DNA of 56,809 bases from an uncultured Chlorobiaceae bacterium (GCA_903824295.1 CAIJWE010000009.1:1-56809); one strand, 5' to 3'. Shown: positions 1 to 9,613, counted from the stretch's first letter. Numbers and translations are program-made. The notes: a model not told the origin generated them from the letters alone.

Positions 1-600
1 ACCTTTACTCCGACGGCTGGTCTTGCTTCTGGTTCTGCGAGCATTACGGTGGCTAATGCCTCCTATGTTGACGCAGCAGGGAATAACGGCAGTGCCGGCA
101 CAACCCCTTCAATCACCATCGACACGCTTGCGCCGACGGTAGCGATCACGAGCGACAAGAGTGCCCTGAAAACTGGTGAGACAGCCACCATCACCTTTAC
201 CTTCAGCGAAAATCCTCTTGCAACCTTTGATGCATCCGACATTACTGTATCCGGTGGCACACTCAGTGGCTTGACTACTACCGGCCTGATCCGCACAGCG
301 ACCTTTACTCCGACGGCTGGTCTTGCTTCTGGTTCTGCGAGCATTACGGTGGCTAATGCCTCCTATGTTGACGCAGCAGGGAATGGCGGCAGTGCCGGCA
401 CAACCCCCTCAATCACCATTGATACGCTTGCCCCGACGGTAACCATTACGAGCGACAAGAGTGATCTTCTTGCCGGTCAGACCGCGACGATCAGCTTTAC
501 CTTCAGTGAAAATCCCGGTTCAAGCTTTACGTTGGGAGATACTCTGGTCGAAGGCGGTACTCTTGGCTCCCTGAGCGGCAGCGGCCTTGTCCGTACAGCG
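1..600 (+). repeat. 300-bp tandem coding repeat
   Basis: Bases 1-120 and 301-420 are almost identical, and the pattern continues with a 300-bp period through the Ig-like units. Third-codon positions are also conserved between the first two copies, suggesting recent duplication or ongoing gene conversion. More copies probably lie upstream of the window. Confidence 0.85.
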
Positions 601-2760
601 CTCTTTACTCCGACTACGGGACTGGCCGCCGGTACAGCGAGCATTACAGTTCTTGATGCGAGTTATACGGACACGGCTCTTAACTCAGGCAGTGCCGGTA
701 CGACACCTTCTCTTACGCTCCATACTCTTGCTCCAACGGTAACGATAAGCGGTCTTGATATCAGTGCCGATACAGGCATCAGTGACACCGACTTTACTAC
801 CGCGACTGCCGCACAGACCATAACCGGCACACTGAGTGCTCCGCTTGGCGCAGAAAAGCTCTTTGGATCGGTAGATAACGGCGCTTCGTGGATTGATATC
901 TCCACCAAGGTCAGTGGAACGGCGATTTCGTGGGACGGAGCAACCCTTTCAGGCAGCAGCACCATTAAGCTTGAGGTACGGGATGCTGCCGGTAATGCAG
1001 GTGCAGCAGCGACCCAGAGCTATGTGATTGATACGCTTGCCCCGACGGTAGCCATCAGCAGCAGTACAAGTGTGCTAACTGCAGGCCAGACCGCGACAAT
1101 TACCTTTACTTTCAGCGAAGATCCCGGTTCAAGTTTTTCGGAGGCAGACATTGCGACGGTTAACGGCACTCTCGGCGCCCTGAGCGGCACCGGTCTGACC
1201 CGTACGGCGCTCTTTACTCCGACGGCAGGTCTCGCCTCCGTCGCAGCGAGCATTACGGTTGCCAATGCGAGCTACAGCGATGCTGCTGGAAATAACGGCA
1301 GTGCCGGTATAACACCCGCACTAACTGTTGCCACATCAACATCAAGCGGCGATGATGACGACGATGATGATGGCCATGATGGCGGCGATGATGACGATGA
1401 TGATGGCCATGATGGCGGCGATGATGACAGCGATGATGACAGCGATGATGGCGAGGATATGCAGAATACAATTATTACTGGTACCAAGAAGGGCGACTCT
1501 CTTGATGGCAGAGGTGGAGATTACACCATGCAGGGTGGCGCAGGAAATGACACCTATATCGTCGATAGTGCCAGTGATCTTGTTCAGGAGTCGGCCAATC
1601 AAGGTACTGATACCGTAAGATCAAGTGTTACCAATACGCTGACAGAGAACGTTGAAAATCTGACGCTGACAGGCTCTGACGGAATCGATGGTACCGGTAA
1701 CTCTCTGGCGAATATCATCATTGGCAACAGCGCGGGCAATATCCTTGATGGTGGAGTCGGTAAGGATACGATGCAGGGCGGCGCGGGTAACGACACCTAT
1801 ATGGTCGATGAAATCGGTGACATTGTGACAGAGTCGGCAAATAAGGGTGTGGATGGTGTCGAGTCGAGTGTAACCTGGACGCTTGGAGCCAATGTTGAAA
1901 ACCTGAAGCTGACAGGCAGTAATGCAATAAATGGAACCGGTAATTCCCTTGCCAATACCATTATCGGTAACAGCGCGAGCAATATTCTTGATGGCAAGGC
2001 AGGCGTTGACAATTTGGATGGTGGCGAGGGTTCTGATCGTTATGTGGTTGGTTTGGCTACTGACCACCCGTCTCATGAGTTTGCCGACAGTGGACTGACC
2101 GGTATTGATGAGGTTCGATTCACCTCAACCACGGCGGGTACCCTCACCTTGTATTCGGAAGATACTGGTATTGAGAAAGTGGTCATCGGTACCGGGACAG
2201 CCGCATCGGCCGTTACTACGGGCACTACCGCGCTGAATGTGAATGCTTCTGCGGTGCTCAATGCCTTGTCAATAACCGGTAATGCTGGCGCAAACTCTCT
2301 GACAGGCACCGCTTTTGATGATATTCTTGATGGCGGCGCAGGAAATGATAAGCTGATTGGAGGCAAAGGCAATGATATCTTGTTTGGAGGCAAAGGTAAC
2401 GACATTCTGACCGGTGGTGCCGATAGTGACTCTTTTGTCTTTAACACAGCGCCCAATGCCAGTTCGAACAGAGATACCATTACTGATTTTGCATCAGGGA
2501 CGGATACCCTCCAGTTCAGCAAGAGTGTTTTTAAAGGTCTTGGCTCTACCGAGGGTGAGTTAACTCTGGATCAGTTCTGGTCAGATGCGGGAGTGACTAC
2601 TGCCCATGACAGCAGTGACCGCCTTATTTACAACACCACGTCAGGCGCACTCTACTATGATGCGGATGGTTTCGGCGGAGTTGCCGCGGTGCAAGTGGCA
2701 ATTATCGGGACATCTTCTCATCCCGGACTGCTTGCTTCGGACATCCATATTATTGCCTGA
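1..2760 (+). CDS. Giant RTX/Ig-like repeat secreted protein, 3' part only
   Basis: The frame is already open at base 1, so this is the last 919 residues of a larger protein; the GTG at 49 is internal. Residues 1 to about 450 are roughly 100-residue Ig-like repeats carrying the phrases [15 protein letters not shown] and VDAAGN, with one divergent Bap-type unit near 255-355. Next come an Asp/His/Gly-rich linker (about 451-486), then RTX-type calcium-binding units with GGAGNDTY motifs in two copies of about 89 residues, then [15 protein letters not shown]. The C-terminus has the FVFNT...DTITDF pattern and the [13 protein letters not shown] motif usual for type I secreted RTX proteins. The likely role is a surface adhesin or aggregation factor exported by a type I system, but no transporter genes lie in the window. 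Family assignment is secure; function and full length are not. Confidence 0.88.
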   Translation, partial: TFTPTAGLASGSASITVANASYVDAAGNNGSAGTTPSITIDTLAPTVAITSDKSALKTGETATITFTFSENPLATFDASDITVSGGTLSGLTTTGLIRTATFTPTAGLASGSASITVANASYVDAAGNGGSAGTTPSITIDTLAPTVTITSDKSDLLAGQTATISFTFSENPGSSFTLGDTLVEGGTLGSLSGSGLVRTALFTPTTGLAAGTASITVLDASYTDTALNSGSAGTTPSLTLHTLAPTVTISGLDISADTGISDTDFTTATAAQTITGTLSAPLGAEKLFGSVDNGASWIDISTKVSGTAISWDGATLSGSSTIKLEVRDAAGNAGAAATQSYVIDTLAPTVAISSSTSVLTAGQTATITFTFSEDPGSSFSEADIATVNGTLGALSGTGLTRTALFTPTAGLASVAASITVANASYSDAAGNNGSAGITPALTVATSTSSGDDDDDDDGHDGGDDDDDDGHDGGDDDSDDDSDDGEDMQNTIITGTKKGDSLDGRGGDYTMQGGAGNDTYIVDSASDLVQESANQGTDTVRSSVTNTLTENVENLTLTGSDGIDGTGNSLANIIIGNSAGNILDGGVGKDTMQGGAGNDTYMVDEIGDIVTESANKGVDGVESSVTWTLGANVENLKLTGSNAINGTGNSLANTIIGNSASNILDGKAGVDNLDGGEGSDRYVVGLATDHPSHEFADSGLTGIDEVRFTSTTAGTLTLYSEDTGIEKVVIGTGTAASAVTTGTTALNVNASAVLNALSITGNAGANSLTGTAFDDILDGGAGNDKLIGGKGNDILFGGKGNDILTGGADSDSFVFNTAPNASSNRDTITDFASGTDTLQFSKSVFKGLGSTEGELTLDQFWSDAGVTTAHDSSDRLIYNTTSGALYYDADGFGGVAAVQVAIIGTSSHPGLLASDIHIIA
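1351..1458 (+). repeat. Asp-rich codon repeat (GAT/GAC tract)
   Basis: Units of 12, then 11 codons encode runs of Asp followed by GHDGG. A shorter third stretch has DDDS repeats. This in-frame linker joins the Ig-like repeats to the RTX repeats. It is strongly acidic and may bind calcium or act as a flexible spacer; that is inference. Confidence 0.85.
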
Positions 2761-2787
2761 AATGAGGTAACTGGGTGACAGATATTA

Positions 2788-2838
2788 TACCGGAAGGGAT
2801 ATGACGAGGGTGATATTCCTCCCGGTATTTGTCGTTTT
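2788..2838 (+). terminator. Probable terminator of the RTX gene
   Basis: An imperfect inverted repeat (TACCGG at 2788 pairing with CCGGTA ending at 2827, about 15 bp with one mismatch and one G-U) lies 28 bp after the stop and is followed by a T-rich stretch. Confidence 0.5.
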
Positions 2839-3095
2839 TGCAAGCTCTCCTTCACTTCTCACGCTTATACATCTCTTCCGGCTTTCACTCAGAAGGCATA
2901 TAAAAATATATCCCCTTGGAAGTGAGTGCATTATTTCGATTTTTTTAGCAAAATTTAAGCCTCCTTTAATAATGCTTTAAGCCATGAGAGGCTATCATGT
3001 TGGAGCGTTCACTGAGGGTTTTGCTATGAGACTTTAAGGTTTTAAGTTGGAAGTCGATAGCGGGAAGGTCTTTTTACAGCTTAAAAAGGTGGACA
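2839..3095. other. Intergenic region upstream of apbE
   Basis: With the terminator this makes a 335-bp gap. It is AT-rich with no convincing ORF. A promoter for apbE is expected here, but I see no box pair good enough to call. A weak ribosome site (AAGGTGG) precedes the apbE ATG. Confidence 0.4.
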
Positions 3096-3986
3096 ATGGA
3101 GATTTATCGTTTTGGATTTGATGCCATGGGGGGAAGTGGAGAGGTTGTTCTTGCATCAAAAAGCAAAGAAGAGGGGCTCTCCATAGCCAATCTTGTGCTT
3201 GAAGAGGTGGGGAGAATAGAGTTCAAGTACTCTCGTTATCGGCCCGAGAGCATTGTTTCCCGAATCAACGGAGCCGCAGGAAGTGACTTTGTCGAGTGTG
3301 ATGAGGAGACGGCGTCACTCTTCGGGTATGCTGATACTCTGTATAAGATGAGTGATGGTTTGTTCGATATGACATCAGGGATCTTGCGTCATGCCTGGGA
3401 TTTCAGCAAGGCTATCCTGCCTGAACCGGCAAAACTTTCTGAACTTCTTTCTCTTGTCGGCTGGAACAGGGTGGAGCGGCAGGGCAATGCCATTCGTCTG
3501 CCCGAGGCAGGTATGGAGATTGATTTTGGTGGAGTTGGCAAAGAGTATGCCGCTGACCGGGCTGCGGCAGTTGTTGCTGCAAAGGGGGGGCGGCATGGTT
3601 ATGTGAACCTGGCGGGTGACATCAGGCTTGTTGGTCCCAAGCCTGATGGTTCGCCATGGATTATCGGGATTCAGGATCCGCGCCACAAGGAGCTTACGAT
3701 TGCTTCGATTCCACTCCATAGCGGAGCGTTGGCGACAAGCGGTGACTATGAGCGTTTTTTTGAAGTGGAAGGCAATCGTTACTGCCACATTATCCACCCC
3801 CGGACGGGATATCCGGTGACTTACTGGCGATCAGTCACGGTTGTCGCTCCTTTGGCGATCACAGCCGGAAGTTGCACAACGATTGCAATGCTGAAAGGGG
3901 TTGATGCTTTGGCTTTTTTGGAGGATTCAGGGATGGGGTACCTCGCCGTTGACCAATCCGGCAAGATTTATCATAAAAACACGTAA
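3096..3986 (+). CDS. apbE: FAD:protein FMN transferase (ApbE family)
   Basis: This 296-residue protein belongs to the family that attaches FMN covalently to Thr or Ser of target flavoproteins, such as NqrB/RnfG-type subunits. Visible family motifs are DFGGVGKEYAADRA (about 148-161), the SGALATSGDYERFF block (about 209-222) and HPRTGYP (about 235-241), which holds the metal/flavin-binding residues. No lipobox or signal peptide is evident at the N-terminus, so a cytoplasmic location or an unrecognised upstream start is possible; most family members are exported lipoproteins. dsbD follows after 37 bp on the same strand, suggesting co-transcription and a shared envelope redox theme. Confidence 0.9.
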   Translation: MEIYRFGFDAMGGSGEVVLASKSKEEGLSIANLVLEEVGRIEFKYSRYRPESIVSRINGAAGSDFVECDEETASLFGYADTLYKMSDGLFDMTSGILRHAWDFSKAILPEPAKLSELLSLVGWNRVERQGNAIRLPEAGMEIDFGGVGKEYAADRAAAVVAAKGGRHGYVNLAGDIRLVGPKPDGSPWIIGIQDPRHKELTIASIPLHSGALATSGDYERFFEVEGNRYCHIIHPRTGYPVTYWRSVTVVAPLAITAGSCTTIAMLKGVDALAFLEDSGMGYLAVDQSGKIYHKNT

Positions 3987-4023
3987 TTTCTGCATCTGGC
4001 GTAACTTAATAACTTTTATTTTT

Positions 4024-5919
4024 ATGCGAACAAAGATGAACCATCCAGTACTGAGGCGCGCTGCCGCTCTTTTTGCTGTTATTCTGTCACTCTGTTTCAG
4101 GGTAAGCAGCGCTTCTTCGGCTGAATTTCTTGATCCTGAACAGGCGTTCAAGATCACGGCTGAGCTGAACAGTTCCCGTACGGTTTTGCTGCACTGGGAG
4201 ATTGCCAAAGGGTACAAACTCTATCGCGACAAGGTGACGGTCGGTGTCGAAAGCGGCAAGGCTGAAGTAAAGGCCCCTGTACTGCCGAAGGGGATCACCA
4301 TAACGGATCCTTCAACCAATGAAAAAATTGCCATCTATCATGACCGCCTGAACGTTGATGTGCCTCTTGTCAAAGCTGACGGCCCCTTTACGCTGAGTGT
4401 TGTCTATCAGGGGTGTTCTGAGGATGGCCTTTGTTATCCTCCTATAACAAAGCTTTTTAAGGTTAATCCTTCCACGCCGGGTCTGCTGGTGGCAGATGGT
4501 GGGCAGGCAGATGCTCCTGCTCCTGCGAGCGATGGTGCTGTTGAAGCCGGAAAACCGGCACCTGCGGCTCCTTTGGCTGTTGATGCTGCTGCTCCTTCGA
4601 AAGCGGGCGCTGCGGACAATGACCTCTCTCTGGCAACAGCCACCCTTGCCGGGGGAAGTTTATGGCAAATTGCTCTTGCGTTTCTTGCTTTCGGACTGTT
4701 GCTGTCGTTTACTCCCTGCGTTTTGCCGATGGTGCCGATTCTCTCTTCAATCATTGTGGGCGAGGGAGATGTTACCCGCCGTCGCAGTTTTCTGATGGCG
4801 CTCGCCTATTGTCTCGGTATGGCGTTGGTCTATACGTCGCTTGGTGTTGCTGCCGGGCTTGCTGGTGAAGGGCTTGCCGGAGCTTTGCAGAAACCATGGG
4901 TTCTGGTGCTCTTTGCGTTGCTGCTTGTTCTTCTCTCTCTCTCCATGTTTGATGTTTATCAGTTGCAGTTGCCAACCTCCCTGCAAAGCAAGCTTGGCAA
5001 GGCATCAGGTGGCTTGAAGCGTGGGCGTTTTTTTGGGGTCTTTTTTATGGGAGCCTTGTCGGCTCTTATTGTGGGCCCTTGTGTTGCTGCGCCGCTTGCC
5101 GGAACCCTTGTCTATATCAGCCAGACGCGTGACGTGCTTCTTGGTGGGTTGGCTCTCTTTTCGATGGCCATGGGAATGAGTGTGCCGTTGCTGCTTGTCG
5201 GCCTTTCTGCCGGCAGTTTGCTGCCCAAGGCCGGTGCATGGATGATCGGCGTGAAATATGTGTTCGGGCTTCTGTTGATAGCGGTTGCCATCTGGATGGT
5301 TTCACCAATTCTGCCGGCTCCGGCTGTCATGCTTGCCTGGGGTGCTTTTGCTATTCTCTGTGCAGTTTTTCTCGGTGTTTTCGATGCGTCAGCCGCTAAA
5401 CCGACGATTGCTCTCCGCTTTGGCAAAACCTTTGGTATTGTTCTTTTTGTTATCGGGTTACTCGAACTTGTAGGAGCTGCTGCCGGTGGAAGCAATCCGC
5501 TTGAACCGCTTGAACAGATTCGTGGTACATCGACGGCTGTTTCAGGAGAGGTGAAGGGAGTCAATTTTACCCGTATCCGAACGGTAGCGGAGCTCGATCA
5601 GGCACTGCTCTCCGCCAAAAAACCGGTCATGCTCGATTTCTATGCCGATTGGTGTGTTGCCTGCAAGGAGATGGATCGCTTTACCTTTCATGACCCCAAG
5701 GTTATTGAGCAGCTTGGGAACCTGACGCTGCTGCAGGTCGATGTGACCGCCAATAGTGAGGATGATCGTGCACTCATGAAGCGTTTCGGCCTTTTTGGCC
5801 CTCCAGGTATGATCTTTTTTGATTCTAAAGGACAGGAGATTGCGGAAAGCCGGGTCGTGGGTGTTCTTGAGGCTCGTGCGTTTTTTGATCATGTCAGCAA
5901 GTTTGTAACGGGCAAGTAA
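4024..5919 (+). CDS. dsbD: Thiol:disulfide interchange protein DsbD
   Basis: A 631-residue membrane protein that passes electrons from cytoplasmic thioredoxin to periplasmic thiol proteins. I chose the ATG at 4024 because a signal peptide (hydrophobic stretch about 13-30, then SSA) follows at once; 4036 is an alternative, and the frame open back to 3901 overlaps apbE. The periplasmic alpha domain carries the Cys pair C131/C137. After an Ala/Pro-rich linker (about 155-200) come eight membrane segments with the essential Cys in FTPCVLPM (C232) and GPCVAAPL (C353). The C-terminal thioredoxin-like domain has ADWCVACKEM (C544/C547). All six redox cysteines are present, so it should be active, for example in cytochrome c maturation. 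Confidence 0.93.
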   Translation: MRTKMNHPVLRRAAALFAVILSLCFRVSSASSAEFLDPEQAFKITAELNSSRTVLLHWEIAKGYKLYRDKVTVGVESGKAEVKAPVLPKGITITDPSTNEKIAIYHDRLNVDVPLVKADGPFTLSVVYQGCSEDGLCYPPITKLFKVNPSTPGLLVADGGQADAPAPASDGAVEAGKPAPAAPLAVDAAAPSKAGAADNDLSLATATLAGGSLWQIALAFLAFGLLLSFTPCVLPMVPILSSIIVGEGDVTRRRSFLMALAYCLGMALVYTSLGVAAGLAGEGLAGALQKPWVLVLFALLLVLLSLSMFDVYQLQLPTSLQSKLGKASGGLKRGRFFGVFFMGALSALIVGPCVAAPLAGTLVYISQTRDVLLGGLALFSMAMGMSVPLLLVGLSAGSLLPKAGAWMIGVKYVFGLLLIAVAIWMVSPILPAPAVMLAWGAFAILCAVFLGVFDASAAKPTIALRFGKTFGIVLFVIGLLELVGAAAGGSNPLEPLEQIRGTSTAVSGEVKGVNFTRIRTVAELDQALLSAKKPVMLDFYADWCVACKEMDRFTFHDPKVIEQLGNLTLLQVDVTANSEDDRALMKRFGLFGPPGMIFFDSKGQEIAESRVVGVLEARAFFDHVSKFVTGK

Positions 5920-5956
5920 GAAGGGCGCCCGTTAGACCATCGCTCCCCGCTCACTT

Positions 5957-6006
5957 CCAGCAGGTACTCCCGCAGTTTTGCATAAAGCTGCGGGAGTACC
6001 TGCTGG
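5957..6006. terminator. 19-bp perfect hairpin between convergent genes
   Basis: The arms 5957-5975 and 5988-6006 are perfectly complementary over 19 bp around a 12-nt loop. The element sits between the ends of dsbD (plus) and rlpA (minus), where a bidirectional terminator is expected, but neither side has a T-run. It may instead be a transcript-stabilising or REP-like palindrome. Confidence 0.55.
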
Positions 6007-6098
6007 AGTCCCGCTCCGCTCAATGGTTGCTACTGGATTTATCCGTAAAGAGAGGCTTAGCAGTGCACATGAATATCTTGCACGCTCAGCCCTCTCTT

Positions 6099-6626
6099 TT
6101 ACAGGATGGCCGCAGTTTCATTGTATGCCTCAATACGAACATTTGCCACTCCGCTTCTGACAAGTCCGATCTCTCTGGCTGCCGCTGGCGAAACGTCGAT
6201 AATTCTTCCATGCCGGTATGGACCCCGGTCGTTGATGCGTACGACAACAGTTTTGCCATTTTCAAGATTGATAACCTTGACCGTGGTTCCGAAAGGAAGG
6301 GTGCGGTGTGCCGCAGTGAAGTGGCTGAGGCTGAAATATTCGCCATTGGCTGTTTTTCTTCCCTGGAATTTGCGGGCATAGTATGAGGCTTTCCCTTCGT
6401 CAACAAGCGCACTCCTTTCCGGGAACGTTGTCTGTGCGCCTGTTGACGACGCTGGATTTGCATCGTTATTTTCGGGAAACCACTGTATCCCGGATGTAGC
6501 TGGATTACGAAGTGCTCCTGTTTCTTCCGCAGGGAGAATATCCGGATTCAGTGTGGCGCAAAGCATTATCGCAAAGAGCGCACGAAGAACCGTTCCGGAT
6601 TGAAATCGTTTTTTTTTCGTCATCAT
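6099..6626 (-). CDS. rlpA: RlpA-like double-psi beta-barrel protein, copy 1
   Basis: A 175-residue exported protein. The N-terminal hydrophobic segment (about 11-32) is a signal peptide. The rest is a double-psi beta-barrel of the RlpA family, with [19 protein letters not shown] (about 78-96), [10 protein letters not shown] and [18 protein letters not shown] (about 128-145). RlpA proteins act on glycan strands lacking stem peptides or support septal cell-wall processing. There is no SPOR domain, so septal targeting as in Pseudomonas RlpA is not evident. ATGAT at the start gives two adjacent in-frame ATG codons. It lies immediately downstream of a paralogue (6709-7224), probably from tandem duplication. 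Confidence 0.9.
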   Translation of the reverse strand: MMTKKKRFQSGTVLRALFAIMLCATLNPDILPAEETGALRNPATSGIQWFPENNDANPASSTGAQTTFPERSALVDEGKASYYARKFQGRKTANGEYFSLSHFTAAHRTLPFGTTVKVINLENGKTVVVRINDRGPYRHGRIIDVSPAAAREIGLVRSGVANVRIEAYNETAAIL

Positions 6627-6666
6627 ACAAAAAAGGTTACGAGCGTTTTGTAAAACGTTGTCATCT

Positions 6667-6687
6667 CGACCGTTTCAGAAACGGTCG
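6667..6687. terminator. Hairpin between the two rlpA-like genes
   Basis: A perfect 9-bp stem (6667-6675 with 6679-6687) around a 3-nt loop lies in the 82-bp gap between the two minus-strand genes. No T-run follows on the minus strand, so it may attenuate or stabilise the transcript rather than end it. Confidence 0.4.
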
Positions 6688-6708
6688 TTGATCTTGTATT
6701 TTTGATGA

Positions 6709-7224
6709 TCAGCCAGCGATAAAAGCTGATTGGCCTGAAGTGAGTGCTTCGAGTTTTACTCTGGCAGTTCCGGATTTTATGAGTCCGATCTCTTTTGCTG
6801 CGCTTGTCGACAAATCAATGATTCGACCTTTAACAAACGGGCCCCGGTCGTTGATGCGAACAATGACATCCTTTCCATTTCGCAGATTGGTTACTCTTAC
6901 CCATGTGCCGAATGGCAGGGAGGGATGAGCCGCAGTCAGTTTGTCCATGTTGAATGTTTCGCCATTGGCGGTCTTGTGACCGTGAAACTGATGTGCGTAA
7001 AATGACGCCCGGCCTTCGGTAACGGCAAACCGAGCCTTTTTTTGCGTTTGAGGGGCCTCTTTTGAAAGAAAGGCGGGGCGGAGGGAGGCCTCAGCAGAGT
7101 TGTAGATTGGGTTATAGTGTGTGGCGATTCCCGAAAAACCGGCACGTCCCTGACTTGCACCGAGGGCGATGGTGATCAGGATTGCAACAAATGACAAGGA
7201 AAAAAATTGTGTTTCATGCTTCAT
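6709..7224 (-). CDS. RlpA-like double-psi beta-barrel protein, copy 2
   Basis: A 171-residue protein with a clear Sec signal peptide (hydrophobic about 8-24, cleavage expected near GRA). It has the same double-psi beta-barrel as its neighbour: [31 protein letters not shown] and [18 protein letters not shown], followed by AAKEIGL. The barrel is closely related to copy 1, whereas the region between signal peptide and barrel is unrelated in sequence, so the partners or exact sites may differ. No SPOR domain. It is upstream of copy 1 in the transcription direction; the two may share a transcript. Confidence 0.9.
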   Translation of the reverse strand: MKHETQFFSLSFVAILITIALGASQGRAGFSGIATHYNPIYNSAEASLRPAFLSKEAPQTQKKARFAVTEGRASFYAHQFHGHKTANGETFNMDKLTAAHPSLPFGTWVRVTNLRNGKDVIVRINDRGPFVKGRIIDLSTSAAKEIGLIKSGTARVKLEALTSGQSAFIAG

Positions 7225-7699
7225 ACACTCATGGTTTAAATCCGCTGTTCCTGTAAAGGCTCGTTATTCAGGAACAGGTAAAAAATGAATTAAAATCATT
7301 ATGCTATTCAGTGATGCTTAGTCCTCCAATATAGAGAAAATATCACAAAGCAAGAAATATCTGCCTGAGAGCTTGTCTGTAAAAGGGTTATTGCGCTTTT
7401 TTGGCGTGTTTTATTTGTGATTGTGCCCGTTCTTATCGTTTATGCGGCTCACTCTCCTGTTTGATATATGGTGAGTTGTACCGTATGTTTTGACTCATTA
7501 TTGTGAATAAATATTCATTATGTTTTATGGGCGACGTTGTCCGGACTCTTTTATTTTGATGCGTCAAGCTCTTTTCCAGAAGCAGATCCACGGTTTCTTC
7601 GATTTAGAACTTATTGTCTATATTGACGGGTGTATTTTTCAGGTCAGACAACGACAACTTTTTTTGTTCAATACGGTTTTCATTTTCCCTCGTTGATTT
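7225..7699. other. 475-bp divergent intergenic region (rlpA-like / kup)
   Basis: AT-rich spacer between divergently transcribed genes, with no convincing ORF. It should contain promoters for both sides. The only strong sequence signal is the dyad at 7502-7519, listed separately. Confidence 0.5.
7502..7519. promoter_or_regulatory. ArgR-box-like palindrome
   Basis: TGTGAATAAATATTCATT contains TGAATA-AA-TATTCA, a perfect dyad, and fits the 18-bp ArgR operator consensus (TNTGAATWWWWATTCANW) at every fixed position. It lies about 180 bp before kup. Binding by ArgR is inference; another dimeric regulator could use it. Confidence 0.4.
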
Positions 7700-9613
7700 A
7701 TGTCAAAAATATCAGAAGAGGTCGGGTTAGAAAATAAATCAGGGCAATCAGGCATGAAACGGCTTGCAGGGCTCTCTCTTGCAGCTCTCGGAGTGGTGTT
7801 TGGCGATATCGGTACCAGTCCTCTGTATGCGGTGCGGGAGTGTTTTCATGGTGAGTATGGCATTCCCATCACACAGGGCAATGTTCTTGGTGTTCTCTCC
7901 CTGCTTGTTTGGTCACTTCTCTTGATTGTCAGTCTGAAATATCTAACCTTTATCATGAAAGCCGATAACGATGGGGAGGGTGGTATTCTTGCCCTTACAG
8001 CCCTCATTATTACGCAAAGCAAGAAAAAGGGTTATGAGCGCTGGTTTCTCGTGGTCATCGGCTTGTTTGGAGCAGCACTGCTCTATGGTGATGGTATGAT
8101 TACCCCGGCCATTTCTGTTCTCAGTGCGGTCGAGGGTGTGCAGATCATCGCTCCGGCATTCAAGGATCTTGTGATACCGGTTACCATTCTTGTTCTTTTT
8201 GGACTTTTTTTCTTTCAGCATCATGGAACTGCAAGAGTCGGCGCCCTGTTCGGCCCGATTATTTTTGTCTGGTTTGTGGTTATAGGGTTACTTGGTCTTG
8301 CTGAAATTATTCGCTTCCCGCAGATCCTGCAGGCCATTCTGCCCTGGTATGGGATCTCCTTTCTTTTAAGCAATCACCTTCAGGGTTTTATGGTTCTTGG
8401 AGCGGTTTTCCTCTCGGTTACGGGTGCTGAGGCGCTCTATGCCGACATGGGCCATTTTGGAAAAAAGCCGATCCGCCTTACCTGGGTTTTGCTGGTGCTG
8501 CCCGCATTGCTTCTGAACTATTTTGGACAGGGTGCGCTGCTGCTTGCTTTTCCTGGGCAGTCGCATCATCCCTTTTATGCTCTTGTGCCCTCCTGGGCAA
8601 TGATTCCGATGGTGATTCTTTCGACGTTGGCAACCATTATTGCATCGCAGGCGCTGATTACCGGCGTTTATTCACTGACCCAGCAGGCAATTCAGCTCGG
8701 CTATCTGCCCCGTTTGACTGTGACGCATACCTCAGCCAAGCATATCGGGCAGATTTATGTTCCTGCGGCAAACTGGGCATTGATGATCGCGACCATTACG
8801 TTGGTTGCCGGTTTCGGTTCGTCAAGCAAGCTTGCTGCGGCTTATGGTGTTGCGGTAACGGCAACCATGCTGATTTCGACGATCCTCTTCTATTATGTCG
8901 CACGCGATCTCTGGCAGTGGAACAAGATTGCCCTCAATGTGCTGATCGGCTTTTTTGCCATTATTGACCTCTCCTTTTTCGGAGCAAGTATAACCAAGCT
9001 TTTTCAGGGTGCATGGTTTCCATTGGCAATCGGCCTGGTGATCTTTACTCTTATGCTTACCTGGAAGCAGGGACGCAGCCTTCTGTTGCAGCAGTTGAAG
9101 GATCGTACCTTGACGGTCGAAGAGTTTATGCAGAGCCTTTCCTTGCAGCAGCCTTATCGGGTGAATGGTCAGGCGGTCTATCTGACGGCTAATCCGGACG
9201 TTGTTCCTGTTGCCATGCTCCATAATTTGCGTCATAACAAGGTTATGCATTCGGAGGTAGCCCTTTTTCATTTCAGTACGGAGCGGGTACCGAGGGTTCC
9301 CAACAGTCAGAAGGTGGAGGTGACCAAACTGGGTGATGGCTTTTTTAAGGTTGTTGCACGGTACGGATTTTTGGAATATCCCAATATCCGACAAGTCATA
9401 GCCCTCGCAAATCATCAGGGGCTTCATTTCAGGCCCGAGGCGATCAGCTTTTTCCTGAGTCGGGAGAAAATTGTTGCCGGGCTGAAGTCGAAAATGATTT
9501 TGTGGCGCAAAAAACTTTTTGCCTTGATGTCCCGTAATGCTCTCAGTGCAACGGCATACTACGATCTCCCCTCTGGTCAGGTGATTGAGATAGGGGTTCT
9601 GGTGCAGATATGA
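7700..9613 (+). CDS. kup: Low-affinity potassium transporter Kup
   Basis: A 637-residue KUP/HAK/KT family K+ uptake protein, full length for the family. The signature GVVFGDIGTSPLYA is at about 32-45, followed by some twelve membrane segments to about residue 455 and a soluble C-terminal domain (about 480-637). The motif LYGDGMITPAISVLSAVEG (about 127-145) is also typical. A TerC-family gene starts 45 bp downstream on the same strand. Transport is probably K+/H+ symport as in E. coli Kup. The long AT-rich upstream region suggests its own promoter. Confidence 0.95.
   Translation: MSKISEEVGLENKSGQSGMKRLAGLSLAALGVVFGDIGTSPLYAVRECFHGEYGIPITQGNVLGVLSLLVWSLLLIVSLKYLTFIMKADNDGEGGILALTALIITQSKKKGYERWFLVVIGLFGAALLYGDGMITPAISVLSAVEGVQIIAPAFKDLVIPVTILVLFGLFFFQHHGTARVGALFGPIIFVWFVVIGLLGLAEIIRFPQILQAILPWYGISFLLSNHLQGFMVLGAVFLSVTGAEALYADMGHFGKKPIRLTWVLLVLPALLLNYFGQGALLLAFPGQSHHPFYALVPSWAMIPMVILSTLATIIASQALITGVYSLTQQAIQLGYLPRLTVTHTSAKHIGQIYVPAANWALMIATITLVAGFGSSSKLAAAYGVAVTATMLISTILFYYVARDLWQWNKIALNVLIGFFAIIDLSFFGASITKLFQGAWFPLAIGLVIFTLMLTWKQGRSLLLQQLKDRTLTVEEFMQSLSLQQPYRVNGQAVYLTANPDVVPVAMLHNLRHNKVMHSEVALFHFSTERVPRVPNSQKVEVTKLGDGFFKVVARYGFLEYPNIRQVIALANHQGLHFRPEAISFFLSREKIVAGLKSKMILWRKKLFALMSRNALSATAYYDLPSGQVIEIGVLVQI

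Noticed and set aside
1-600. CRISPR-like or mobile repeat array
   Set aside because: The repeats are directly adjacent, 300 bp long and encode Ig-like units in frame; no spacers or cas genes are present.
1253-1602. Several overlapping open frames opposite or beside the Asp-rich tract, encoding His-, Ser- or Ile/Met-rich peptides
   Set aside because: They are frame shadows of the GAT/GAC repeat in the RTX gene; composition is pure low complexity and there are no ribosome sites.
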